Positions 9,666 through 19,369 of a stretch of 64,000 nt of DNA are shown here, in pieces. The notes beneath the pieces were generated by a model. The model did not search any database, was not told the origin of the DNA, and worked only from the letters and a program-made list of their open reading frames with translations. Positions within the stretch are counted from its first letter, which is position 1; every line of letters begins with the position of its first letter. The stretch is from assembly GCA_944548615.1 (NCBI GenBank), contig OX155962.1:1128670-1192669 (forward strand). The letters are read 5' to 3'. The position numbers were made by a program, and so were the translations under genes. This DNA comes from Micropterix aruncella. Its lineage: Eukaryota > Arthropoda > Insecta > Lepidoptera > Micropterigidae.

Positions 9666-10205
9666 ACGAGGTGCTACCCAAAAGTTCGAGGAATTTGAAT
9701 GTTGCGGACAAACCATAGGTGGTACGACCTGCGGCCGCTAGATAAGACTAACAGTACTCTTGGTGAATCAGTGTGCCAATACCCCTGCAGCTGAGTGGAT
9801 GCGTTGTTGAGTTTCGTGCGGTTGTGTAACATTGTGTTTCAGCGTAACGGCGATTTTCTAAATGGCAGATTTTAAAGAATGAAAATTTGATGCAGATTTC
9901 AAAGAACCTGCATCAAATTTTGCTTCAAGCTTAAAAAAACTGCTGTAGAAACCCATCGCATGCTTGCGAAAGCATTTGGCGAGAGTGCTAAGTGTAAAAG
10001 TAAAACTTTTTTGTGGTACAAATGATTCAAAGATGGACGATTGACAGTTGATGACGAAGAGCGTTCAGGATGACTGTCAACAAGCACAACACCAGAAAAC
10101 ACCGCAAAAATGCGAGTGGCTATTGTTGTAGATTATAGAAGATTAATCCATGATGTTAGTGCAATCAAACAAATGTCATTCGGGTCCGTGCAAAGCATCT
10201 TGACA
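9666..10205 (+). mobile_element. Mariner-family transposon, 5' part (decayed)
   Basis: It starts with a TIR-like CGAGGTGCTACCCAAAAGTT near 9669. Pieces of a mariner HTH region can be read with stops between them: FKLKKTAVETHRMLAKAFGE-like (9925-9980), SKTFLWYK near 10003, FKDGRLTVDDEERSG near 10027 and a linker ENTAKMRVAIV. Order and spacing match the N-terminal HTH of mariner transposases that hosts call SETMAR-like. Several stops make it dead. Confidence 0.8.
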
Positions 10206-10217
10206 GACAATGGGCCC

Positions 10218-10504
10218 GATTGCGTTTCTTTGTGAACTAAAACTAAAATTAGTCCAAGCGAACGAGACAGAGCAATACGTTAGAGCGGAATATGAAACGA
10301 ACGATCGTCGATAAATACTACCTGTCGAACTTATACTCGTCCGAATTATTTCGAGCATATTTCGTGCGGTGTAAGATTTGACCTTGGCGGGCAGTTTTAA
10401 TGCGAAAAAGTGACAACCGGTCATATAATACTCCGCTCTAGCGTATTGCCCTGTCTTGTTCACACGGACTAATTTCCGATTTTAGTTCACAAAGAAACGC
10501 AATC
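10218..10504. mobile_element. MITE with about 80-bp terminal inverted repeats
   Basis: GATTGCGTTTCTTTGTGAAC at 10218 is matched on the other strand by GATTGCGTTTCTTTGTGAAC ending at 10504. Similarity continues inward through AATTAGTCC, GAC(A)AGACAG-type words and CAATACG-TAGAGCGGA, about 80 bp per arm, around a ~120-bp centre. It abuts the mariner fragment, so it probably inserted into it. A diverged half copy lies at 62575-62690. The superfamily is not clear. Confidence 0.85.
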
Positions 10505-10511
10505 AAGCACA

Positions 10512-10690
10512 TTTTTTTTTTTACCTACAAAGCATATGCCTTTTTGTGGAACCCGCCTTGTTGCCAATTGGCACCTTCTTCTAGGTGGGCATTTGTAGCA
10601 TCACGCAGTGAAACACTCAGGCGGTCACCCATCCCAGTATTGACCGCGCCCGCCGCTGCTTAACTTCGGTAACAACGACGAGAACCGGTG
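10512..10690 (-). mobile_element. 5S-rRNA-derived SINE (SINE3-like) or 5S retropseudogene
   Basis: Read on the minus strand, 10690-10618 is clearly 5S-like: CACCGGTTCTCGTC, then ACCGAAGTTAAGCAGCG, GGGCGCGGTCAATACT and ATGGGTGACCGCCTGAG. These blocks hold the internal A/C-box promoter of 5S genes. The first ~25 nt of 5S are missing. An unrelated ~95-nt body follows and ends in a poly(A) (T-run 10512-10522). 5S head plus body plus A-tail is the layout of 5S-derived SINEs; with only one copy in the window a chimeric pseudogene is the alternative. Confidence 0.65.
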
Positions 10691-10697
10691 ACAATGC

Positions 10698-10761
10698 AGT
10701 TGTATTTTATTTAAATGCACGATGATACAAATATCATTGTGCATTTAAATAAAATACAACT
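10698..10761. repeat. Near-perfect 29-bp-arm hairpin
   Basis: The 29 bases from 10698 (AGTTGTATTTTATTTAAATG...) are repeated as the reverse complement ending at 10761, with one mismatch and a 6-nt loop (ACAAAT). It adjoins the 5' end of the 5S-like element. Confidence 0.9.
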
Positions 10762-10789
10762 AAATACGGAATGACATGAAAAACCCAAT

Positions 10790-10971
10790 CAAATCACTTT
10801 TCCTGGACGCGTTCAGTTGACTTCGATATAGAAGTCGCGGGGCTTGAAGGGTTAAGGGCTGTCAAATCAGGGGATCCAGGGGGCTTTTTTTTTACGAAAT
10901 TTGCATCATAGCACGAGCTGTGTGCGATGTGGCATTGCACCAGGTTGGAACCACTTGTGCTGTAGGCCCAA
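10790..10971 (-). mobile_element. Mariner-like transposase C-terminal fragment
   Basis: The minus-strand pieces ATSHTARAMMQ and PPGSPDLTAL correspond to the DGATxHTAR and WPPRSPDLTPxDFF motifs of mariner DDE_3 transposases. The frame is broken and only about 180 bp survive. Confidence 0.65.
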
Positions 10972-11694
10972 TTGATCAATGGTTAGCTATGGGAGCTATG
11001 GGTCAATGGGAGCCAATGGGCCCTGTTGCAGTTTGGTCACTGAGACCCATGTATTAACGGTCGGTTATACTCACGGGTCAACACCCATCCGGCGGCCTCC
11101 ACGCAGAAGTGAGAGCCAGGGAGGACACTGGCCTGCGGGCCGGTTTTCACTAGGAGTCAACCTTTGGGCGCTCCTGGACGGTTTGCGCACCGTGCAGCAT
11201 CAACCAATCGATTGGGCATTCTGACCGACAGCCGGGGTACTCTGGAAACAGTACTGTCTCCTATAGAGCAGGGGTAGTTGTTCACCTTACGGCAACTGCT
11301 CTTGAAACGACCAATCGGCTACCCGATACCGGGTGAAGAGCCGGGCAAAGGATGCCGTGGTCCGCGATAGTTTCGGTAGACACCGTATCACCGCTACGTA
11401 AGGGAGAGGACCGCGCAAGCGACCTCGAACCTGTAACCAGTCGGCAGACCGGAGTAATCTGGTTGCAACTGGTAGTAAGGGCGCGAGTGTCGGCCCGCTG
11501 GGTGATTAACCTGGCTATCTCGCTGTAAAGTATTGGCTTCTTACGGGCGAGTGGCGTAACTAGACGGTCAACTGTTTTCGTCCCAAGTCTTCTACGCACA
11601 CCTCATGGGAGACATAACGATACAATATCGTTAAAACTTCCTGAGGTGACGGGTTCGCCCGTTGTAGTTGACAGCTCTAGTTGATCAATGGTTA
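10972..11694. mobile_element. Unclassified ~695-bp GC-rich insertion with 14-bp TSD
   Basis: TTGATCAATGGTTA occurs exactly at 10972-10985 and 11681-11694 and brackets 695 bp that are visibly more GC-rich than the surroundings. There is no poly(A), no clear TIR and no recognised protein. It begins with repeats of a GGGAGC(C/T)A(A/T)TGGG-type word (10990-11020) and has a GACGGGTTCGCCCG-type inverted word near 11648. The long TSD points to target-primed retrotransposition. It lies 15-29 bp upstream of the last nischarin exon, in the branch-point region. Confidence 0.8.
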
Positions 11695-11709
11695 ATAATT
11701 CTTTCGCAG

Positions 11710-12306
11710 GCATGGACTACTCTCGTCGAAGCAAATTTCTCAAGCAACCAAATAGCAGACGTTGACAAAACAATCAAACTCGCCCCCGATTTAAAAAGTC
11801 TCCATCTCAACAAAAACAGACTCTCGACGATAGCGAATCTCTCGTCTCTCTCGAAACTGGCGCATCTCAGCCTGGTCCAGAATTGTTTCACGGCGTGCGA
11901 AGATTGGCACTATAAAATCGGCCAAATCGTCTCCATCAACCTCTCGCAGAACAAAATCACTTCGCTGAGGGGTTTCGCCAGGCTGTTCTCTCTGGAGAGT
12001 CTGGATTTGAGCTGCAATTTGATAGCGGACGTGGAGGAGGTGCAGCACATCTGTAAGCTGCCGAATCTGGAGAATCTGATGCTCACCGCGAATCCGGTTG
12101 CTTCCATCGTCGACTACCGCATAAAAGTCATCGAACAGTTTAACATGCGGATGGGCGATATCTGTCTGGACAATGAGAAACCGGCTCAGAAGGAATTGGA
12201 CACGGCGCGCGTTTTGCAAGCTTTGCGGATCGTGAAAGAAGGGAGGACGCCCACGTTTCTGAATTCAGGCAGCCCCTTTCGATCAAACTCTACCACGGAA
12301 AACTAA
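11710..12306 (+). CDS. NISCH: Nischarin-type gene, terminal exon (LRR block)
   Basis: The acceptor TTCTTTCGCAG ends at 11709. Entry is phase 0 (AWTTLVEANFSSNQIADVDK) and the stop TAA is at 12304-12306, giving 198 residues. About five leucine-rich repeats are visible (LKSLHLNKNRLS, LAHLSLVQN, VSINLSQNKITSL, LESLDLSCNLIADVEEV, LENLMLTANPV), followed by VDYRIKVIEQF and KELDTARVLQALR. The latter matches the end of the nischarin LRR region (DYRTKVLAQF ... KELDTVEVLKAIQ). The protein ends soon after, unlike the long vertebrate form. The stop is followed within 90 bp by an RLE-LINE fragment. Confidence 0.9.
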   Translation, partial: AWTTLVEANFSSNQIADVDKTIKLAPDLKSLHLNKNRLSTIANLSSLSKLAHLSLVQNCFTACEDWHYKIGQIVSINLSQNKITSLRGFARLFSLESLDLSCNLIADVEEVQHICKLPNLENLMLTANPVASIVDYRIKVIEQFNMRMGDICLDNEKPAQKELDTARVLQALRIVKEGRTPTFLNSGSPFRSNSTTEN

Positions 12307-12394
12307 CAACATTTAAACTAGTGATGAAACAGTTACCACTTAGCTATTGCCATTATTTGGACTAAGACACTCCAACTGTAACTCCAGATTAATT

Positions 12395-13005
12395 ATTTCC
12401 GCTACAAAACCTATCTCAATAATCGAGAAAGCTTTAGATTAGATTCTGGAGGTCCATTCAGTGTCTAAGCAGTATAAATTCCCTGAAAGTTTCGGACGCA
12501 CAGCCCTCCTTCCAGACATAACTCTTTACTTCTTATCTCGGAAGATGGTCCTTATTGTAGAATTATGAAAATGTTCCATAGGAATCAAATATCCCAAAAG
12601 ACGACGAGTACAAATTAAATAAATACCATGATCTCGCAAATGCAATCACCTGGAATGGCTTAACTGTTCACCTTCACGCGGTGGAAGTTGGCGCTTGTGG
12701 CCAGCCAGCCAAATATCTGTTTTACCTCTAAAGATCTTGGTCTCTCCAGGAAAATAATCAACTCCTTTCTAGAAAAAAAATATAAAACTGCAATTTCCGC
12801 ACCCCAAATTCTATGGCTTTGAAGGGGGAGTAAATGGGTGGTAAGGTGGACGCTCACATGTAGCAAGACAGCTGTCCTAAATCTACCGCAGCCGGTCGTT
12901 AGTCTGGAGTCCACCGTTCAACCCCCAGAAGTGTAATAATAGTATATGGGCCCGACTTCAGTCGGTGAACTACATGGCAGCTCTGTTTGTTTTTTATTTA
13001 TAGAA
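12395..13005 (+). mobile_element. RLE-type LINE 3' fragment (copy 2)
   Basis: It begins near CTACAAAACCTATCTCAATA and ends with CCGACTTCAGTCGGTGAACT ... TTTGTTTTTTATTTATAG. It covers the endonuclease end of the LINE, with substitutions and a stop replacing ELTVPWE. It lies directly downstream of the nischarin stop codon and supplies AATAAA words that could serve in 3'-end formation. Confidence 0.85.
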
Positions 13006-13189
13006 TAGATTATTTTCGATTTGCTTAATTGCTAACATACATTGCCCGAAAATACATTTTGTACATTACTTACAGTCAAATTTAAAATACTAAAGATATT
13101 TATTGCGAAAACATAACATTTCCAACTGATTTACTGTGGGCTGATTTGCCGTGTAAGGCATGGTCAATGTTTACTTGTTTACGGGCAAA

Positions 13190-14347
13190 CCTGGCAACCC
13201 GTGTAGACTTCCACAAAAAGTTCCTTACTGGCATCAGCCAGAATGGCACTGGTCTGGGGTATGGCAGTACAACCACGAGCGACGTGGACTTGAAGAAGTC
13301 TCTCTTGCGGGGAGATTACGACAGCAACAGTATGGCTCATGCTATTGGCCTTCAATGCCAGCATGATTGGACAACAATTGGGGACTTTTGCATTCCGCCT
13401 CCAATGCACTGACAGGTAATGCTCTATGACTGGACGCCAGAGATACTGAAATTTTATTTGAATGCATTTCAGCATACACTTCCAGACCCCAGTAACCTCG
13501 CTCGTTGGAGCTTTGCCGAGGACAGTTCTTGTCCCCTCTGTAGCAATACCCCTTGCACAGCTAGACACATTCTAGCTGGCTGCTAGGTGGCCTTAGATCA
13601 AGGACGGTACACTTACCGCCATGACAAAGTTCTCGCTGTTATTCGCGAGGTAATTAGTCTCTCAGTGGCTCGTGCCAACAAGGGTTTGATAGTATCCTCC
13701 AAACCCCCAATACAGGTTGTGCGGGATGGCTCTAAAGGCAAAAAACATTTAACTACAAAACCTTTCTCAATAATTGAGAAAGCTACAGATTGGATTCTGG
13801 AGGTTGATTCGGTCTCTAAGCAGTATAAATTCCCTGAAAGTCTCGGATGCACAGCCCTCCATCCAGATATAACTCTTTACTCTCTATCTCGGAAGGTGGC
13901 CCTTATTGTAGAATTAACTGTTCCTTGGGAATCAAATATCCCAAAAGACCACGAGTATAAATTAAATAAATACCATGATCTTGCAAATGCCGTAACCCGG
14001 AACGGCTTCTTTGTCCACCTTCACGCGGTGGAAGTTGGCGCTCGTGGCCTGCCAGCTAAATCTCTATTTCACCTCTTTAAAGATCTCGGCCTTTCCAGAA
14101 AAATAATCAACTCTTTCTTAGAAAAATTATCTAAAACTGCGATTTGCGCATCTCAAATTCTATGGCTTCGAAGGGGGAGTGAATGGGTGGTAAGGTGAAC
14201 GCTCACATGTGGCAAGACAGCTGTCCTAAACCTACCACAGCCGGTTCGTAAGTCCGGAATCCACTGCTCACCCTAAAACAATTGTATTATGATGGGCCCG
14301 ACTCCGGTCGGTGAATTCCATGGCAGCTCCGTTTGTATTTATTTATA
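13190..14347 (+). mobile_element. RLE-type LINE fragment (copy 3)
   Basis: It starts in the region after RT (GTAGACTTCCACAAAAAGTT) and runs to the TATTTATTTAT tail. It is close to the 42096-44098 copy but broken by in-frame stops TGA at about 13410 (TGG to TGA) and TAG at about 13584 (AAG to TAG). After 13587 the endonuclease frame is open to 14198 and keeps PDIT, VELTVPWE and YKLNKYHD. This is a relatively young dead copy. Confidence 0.9.
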
Positions 14348-15110
14348 GCAAGGGGTAAAGTTGGGAGGCATCCACAAAGTAAAGTTGATAGTTTTACCGC
14401 TAGCGTTCCAAAACACTTCCAAATCTTTTCGAGATCTTCCTCAAAAAAAATACTTTTGTATATTGAGTCATTCTGCCTCAGGCCATATTGCTTCGTGATT
14501 TTTAGCATGTTTCCGTGCCGTTTAGTAATGTGTTTCAATACCGCTCTTTATTACAACTTTTCACGTGATTTGTTGCAGCGCTGAGCGATATCAAAAATGA
14601 GCAGTACTAACTTTACAGGTTCCTTTTATTATTTCAATAAAAAGAATTATGGTCCGAATGTTGATTGCAATTTTAATATTTACACAAAAATGGTAATCAA
14701 ATAATCGCAATAGTCGACTATTACAATTAATCGGTAAATGTTACGACTAATAATCGACAATTACAATGAATCGTAATCGTTTCATCACTAATTTAAATGT
14801 CATAATTATATAATGTGATATATCAAAAGCAGTATTATATAATACAAACCTGTGGTTTCAGTTAGGATGAACCATGACAGCGTTCCCAGTGGTTCCTGTA
14901 TTACAACTTTCCACCCAAAAAATAATGGGCCTTTTCATCTAAAATTTTATATGGCGATGTCTTCTCCCAAGACTTCGATATGTTTATTAATAATATAGTT
15001 TCAGAATTGAAGTAATGTATTTTCCAACTTAATTTTCATGCGATATGACTTATCTTTATGACGCATTTAATTTGTGAATAGGCACACTGTACGAAATCGA
15101 AGACTATCGC
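14348..15110. other. Intergenic, no gene seen
   Basis: AT-rich DNA between the two host genes. Patches of TAATCG/AATCGAC words at 14690-14780 (similar to 47640-47720) may be an old repeat. Nothing coding is supported. Confidence 0.5.
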
Positions 15111-15120
15111 GGTTGTTTGA

Positions 15121-15897
15121 CATTATAAATAGGATAGAAAACGAATTTACCGCGTGAAATTTGTAGGACCCAACGTTTCGGTGACGTTGCAGCCGCCGTT
15201 GTCAAGGGTAAACTGAAGAGCTGTCAGTCCGTTGTTTTGCGGGTAGGCCGCAAACCGCTGCCGCCACTGCGTAGGTTATAACGGTGGTGGGGGGCCGGGC
15301 TCGGAGCGCGGGAATTTTTAAAATCCGTCTTGCACACAACACTCACTGTATCCTGTTTTACGTCTTTGCGTTCGGCGTTCGGCGGCGGGAACATTTTAAG
15401 AAGAGGGTTAACATTTTAAGAAGAGGAGGGGTCGGCAATCTGCGAACATATATTGGATAGCGGAAGTAACCACTGGATGCAGTTTCAAAATCCCATTGTT
15501 CTATCGAAGGAACAATTCTACTTTCCTCGCATGATCCGGGAAGCCATTGAAATAAGAAGAACTCCGAACTTCAATAGAGATGACGGCTACAAACTCTCTT
15601 CTACGTGGAACCCTCTTCTTAAAATGTTCCCGCCGCCGAACGCCGAACGCAAAGACGTAAAACAGGATACAGTGAGTGTTGTGTGCAAGACGGATTTTAA
15701 AAATTCCCGCGCTCCGAGCCCGGCCCCCCACCACCGTTATAACCTACGCAGTGGCGGCAGCGGTTTGCGGCCTACCCGCAAAACAACGGACTGACAGCTC
15801 TTCAGTTTACCCTTGACAACGGCGGCTGCAACGTCACCGAAACGTTGGGTCCTACAAATTTCACGCGGTAAATTCGTTTTCTATCCTATTTATAATG
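15121..15897. mobile_element. Penelope-like element 3' region with 289-bp inverted repeats
   Basis: The arm at 15121-15409 is the reverse complement of 15609-15897; every block I compared is identical. The 199-bp centre plus right arm encodes (+, about 15453-15794) SNHWMQFQNPIVLSKEQFYF, then REAIEIRR, PNFNRDDGYKLSSTWNPLL. This resembles the C-terminal segment of Penelope GIY-YIG endonucleases (REAIEIxKxPxNFNRxxG). Penelope-like elements often carry LTR-like repeats in inverted order. Diverged relatives lie at 5985-6225, 44293-44372 and 59485-59660. Confidence 0.65.
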
Positions 15898-15939
15898 GCA
15901 CACTGTACGTCTACCAACAATTTAAGTAATTTAACGATA

Positions 15940-17085
15940 AATATTACCTCAATATGTCGTCATGGCGATGGAATGTCAAAAATGTACACCGTAAAAAAAG
16001 ACATGGTAACAGAATAGAGAATTCCACTTTGTCAATTGTAGGATAATTTAAAAATGTTTTTTTGAAATATTCATCATGGAACATGCAATGTAGTTTATGT
16101 TTTCCATTAATTGGACACTTGGACTGACCACACTCAAACAAGAAAGACAAAAAGGGGACTTGATTGACGTATAAAGTTCCCACGAATTGTTACGATGTAC
16201 TTGGGCTAAACAATATTCACAAATTCAACATCAACACAAATCTTCGAGGTCACAAGAAACTCAACTATGCAAAATTGAAATATAATCCTTTTAACAACGT
16301 TCTGCAAAATAGTGATGGACATGTGGAATAAACTACCATTTGAAGTGATTAGTGCAAGCATGTAAAAAAAATAAAAAACTAGACTGCCGTTTCAGAAAGT
16401 GAACTATTGTATTTATAATTATTTTTATTATGGAATATTTGTTGTTTATGTATCTATTTATATAGATACATGCATATTTCCAGAATGTACGCAACCAGAC
16501 CTTTCATTTGACAATAGACACAATATATTGGACATTTAGACAACTATTTACTATGACACTCGGGATGACTTAACGAATCTAACAATACCACACACTTCTA
16601 AATCGGTTCAAGTGTATAGAAGTTATAATGGAATAAAGAAACGGAAAACATACATAGATGAACCCTGAACACATTACACTCCTTATTTGTTGGGCAGTCG
16701 TTTAACCCTTCAGGCCTCGGACCACCCTCCGCCGATTGACAAGTTGCTGTCCCAAAAAATTTTAGTAAAAATTAGTAAAAAAAATGAATTACGACACTGT
16801 CTCACCAAGACATTAATTACTGCCAAACCACTGTACCTATAATTAAAATGAAACATATTAACATAATAAAACAATAAAATAAAACAAATAAATTAAAATA
16901 AAATTATAACGGGGCCCTCACGTTGAATCGTGTTGTGACCGATATCGGCCAATCGGGGCCTGAGGGGTTAAAAACAAACTCAATTTATACCTAAAAACTT
17001 GTTAATATTATTTATGACTAGGTTTACAAGATCTGATCTGGAAATATCTGCAAAGCTGCCTGACCAGAATAAATAATATTAGTAA
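15940..17085 (+). mobile_element. CR1-like LINE 3' fragment, split by insertions
   Basis: 16110-16362 and 16972-17085 match the element seen at 31880-32575: the ACTTGGACTGACCACACTCA-type and GATGTACTTGGGCTAA-type words, then GTGGAATAAACTACCATTTG, then CCTAAAAACTTGTTAATATT, ending CAGAATAAATAATATT. It encodes the CR1 tail (WNKLPFEVIS, FKNRLD in better copies). An unassigned segment (about 16363-16700) and the TTAA MITE at 16702-16971 interrupt it. Confidence 0.75.
16702..16971. mobile_element. TTAA-target MITE, copy b
   Basis: TTAA (16702-16705), CCCTTCAGGCCTCGG, then the opposite end GGGGCCTGAGGGG and TTAA (16968-16971). It sits in a CR1-like LINE, whose uninterrupted sequence at 32467-32475 (AATTTAAAAAC) shows the pre-insertion TTAA. 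It is a sister of the copy at 32044-32294; the TIR begins CCC(T/C)TCAGGCC. No ORF. Confidence 0.85.
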
Positions 17086-18505
17086 TTCAAATTCATTTGC
17101 TCATAGTATAAAGCAAATATTAAATTATTCTCCAAAATTATTGTGAATCGGATTTGTTGAATTTGATATTGTCTTGGCACATGGTGAAAAGTTACTTCCC
17201 AAGAATTTCAAAATTTAAAATATGTTATATTTATTTCAATTATTATTTTTATTGACAAAACTACAGGACAAACATTTTATTTGGTTTAATAAATCGTTTT
17301 ATTATATCAAAATCAGAAGAAAAAAACAAAGTCTTGGGACAAGGCAAAAACGCCATGTATAACTGGATGAAAAGGCCATATATACACAAATATATACCAG
17401 TTTGATCATTTTCTCCAGAAGCCTCTTATCAAATATTGTATCCTGGAAGAGTGATGCGATATTATAAACGAAACACCGGCTTCACAGATAAATGTAGAGT
17501 AGCTCGAGTCAGGCCCGTCGCAGAAATAAATGCATATATACGACTCGTCACTCGACGATATTTGCAATTTCGTAATTGTCAGAAGTAAGCATGATGCTGA
17601 GAACAAAAAAACCACCAATCGGTGGTATTAGCATTCCAGCGGTTAAACAAAATACTGATACAAAATACAAACTAATTTTTCTCTAATTCAAGTAAACGAC
17701 ATACTAAGTTGGCAACTTTGATACTGAGGTACTCACATATTTTATAATAAACTAACAAATCAAAAGAAATCATTCCTTTCTGAGTCATTAGGTAACTTAG
17801 GAAACAACTGCGCGGTATTCAACTTTGAAGAATTTAGACATCCATAAACACAGCAGTACTTTTGATGTCAATGACTAAATTGCGATCACTAATACTCGCC
17901 AATATCACAGTTTGTGTTACTGCCGAGTGCCAAATAAAGTCGGCGGCGGTTTTTACGAAGTTTAGCTACTTAACATCTATCTACTGTGCTTCCCAGGCTC
18001 GAAAGTTTATTACTATATAAGACTGTTTTGAAATTCGTAATTTTGAGACTAAATTACTGTTTGAAGGCGTTACGCTATTCGGATTTTAAATTCGGAAGAT
18101 TATGGTGCTCTTGATGAGAAATTATTAGCGTAATTAGCATAAATGTTAGTCAATTCGTATATAATAATATGTAGACTGGCGGAGAATGAAGGGATATTCA
18201 ACAACTTGCGAGAGGTCCTTACCCTGAGGTGGGAATTGAATTTCAATTGTGGCTTGAAATTTTAAAATGATTGATGTGGCAGCAACTGTCAGACAGCTTT
18301 AGAAGAAATATGGGGGATTTTGCTACTCCTTGTATAATAAGGAATATTTATTAAGTTTGATAAATAATAATGTACATACACAAATATTGTTATGTAGTAG
18401 TTAAAAGACAATAAATACTCAATTTTACTGCGATATCTAATAAAGTTCAACAGTGTATTGTTCCACTTATTTTAATTTGCGCATTCACGTACTTTGTCAA
18501 AGACG
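17086..18505. other. Intergenic AT-rich stretch, no gene seen
   Basis: I find no supported gene. A 70-codon minus frame at 17406-17618 has no family resemblance that I recognise. The remainder is AT-rich single-copy or old repeat DNA. Confidence 0.5.
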
Positions 18506-18892
18506 TTAAGGCAGATTTACATTGAGTCAGTTATAGGAGTCAGTGGTGGCGCCAAGAATTGAAACTGTTTGCATACATTCTGTCAGTCCCGAGGTCCACC
18601 CACCGTGAAAAATAAATTCTCGAAAATGGCAGAATTTGACATGAGCAAAATATTTTTGAGAAACTTTCCTATCTGGAAAATTCTAGATAGGAATTCAATT
18701 CTTCTAACAGATAAAAGAATATACGAAAATGTTAAAAGAAAGGGTATATAACCGCAGCCAGCCATCGGCAAAAAACTGCACTGCAATTTTTTGGTCAATT
18801 TTGTAAATAAATACTGACAATATCGTTTTTTCATTATTGTTACCTAGTAATTAATTTTGTTACTCGAGTATATTATATATTTATATAATATA

Positions 18893-18985
18893 TATGGGCG
18901 CCGGCCGAAACGGTCACGCGCGGTGCCTATAGGCACTGTTGGCGTGTGGTGAGGGGAGCGGACTAACTTAACCTGTTAACCGAGG
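18893..18985. repeat. GC-rich patch with 14-bp palindrome
   Basis: A short GC-rich segment (GGGCGCCGGCCGAAACGGTC) contains the perfect palindrome GTGCCTATAGGCAC at 18923-18936. It lies inside the TIR-bounded element; role unknown. Confidence 0.6.
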
Positions 18986-19369
18986 AAGCCCATTTTTAAA
19001 TATGCAACATCAGCAGGCGCACACTTTTTCGTATAGACCTGTTATTACATTACGCCCACGTGACGTAGTTTTTTTATTTTATTTTATCAATGCTTAGAAT
19101 TAATTAAGACAATGTAACATATATTTTTTCGTCTACAATCCACGGAATTTAAAACCTACCCGTTTTTTTTTTCATAGTGCGCGGTTCCATGTGTGTGTAT
19201 GCCTGGCCTTAAATTCATGTCATATACGTTAAACGAAAAAATAAGTCCCGCCCGTGCAAGGGTACAACATATATTTCGAGGATGTTTCTATACATCCTAC
19301 CCATACTCTATACTGTTTACGTTTGACGTATATATGTCATGCTCGATTAAACATTCACGCAACAGCATT

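Noticed and set aside
10618..10690. Functional 5S rRNA gene
   Set aside because: The first ~25 nt and the 3' end of 5S are missing or replaced.
11282..11599. 105-codon minus-strand frame in the GC-rich insertion
   Set aside because: GC-rich DNA gives long chance frames; no motif or family resemblance, and no support for a start or promoter.
14690..14790. TAATCG-rich patch as a transcription-factor cluster
   Set aside because: Similar patch at 47640-47720 suggests an old repeat; no independent evidence for regulation.
17406..17618. 70-codon minus frame, and an overlapping + frame (PGRVMRYYKRNTGF...)
   Set aside because: Both look faintly protein-like but have no recognised family, splice context or neighbouring exons that join.
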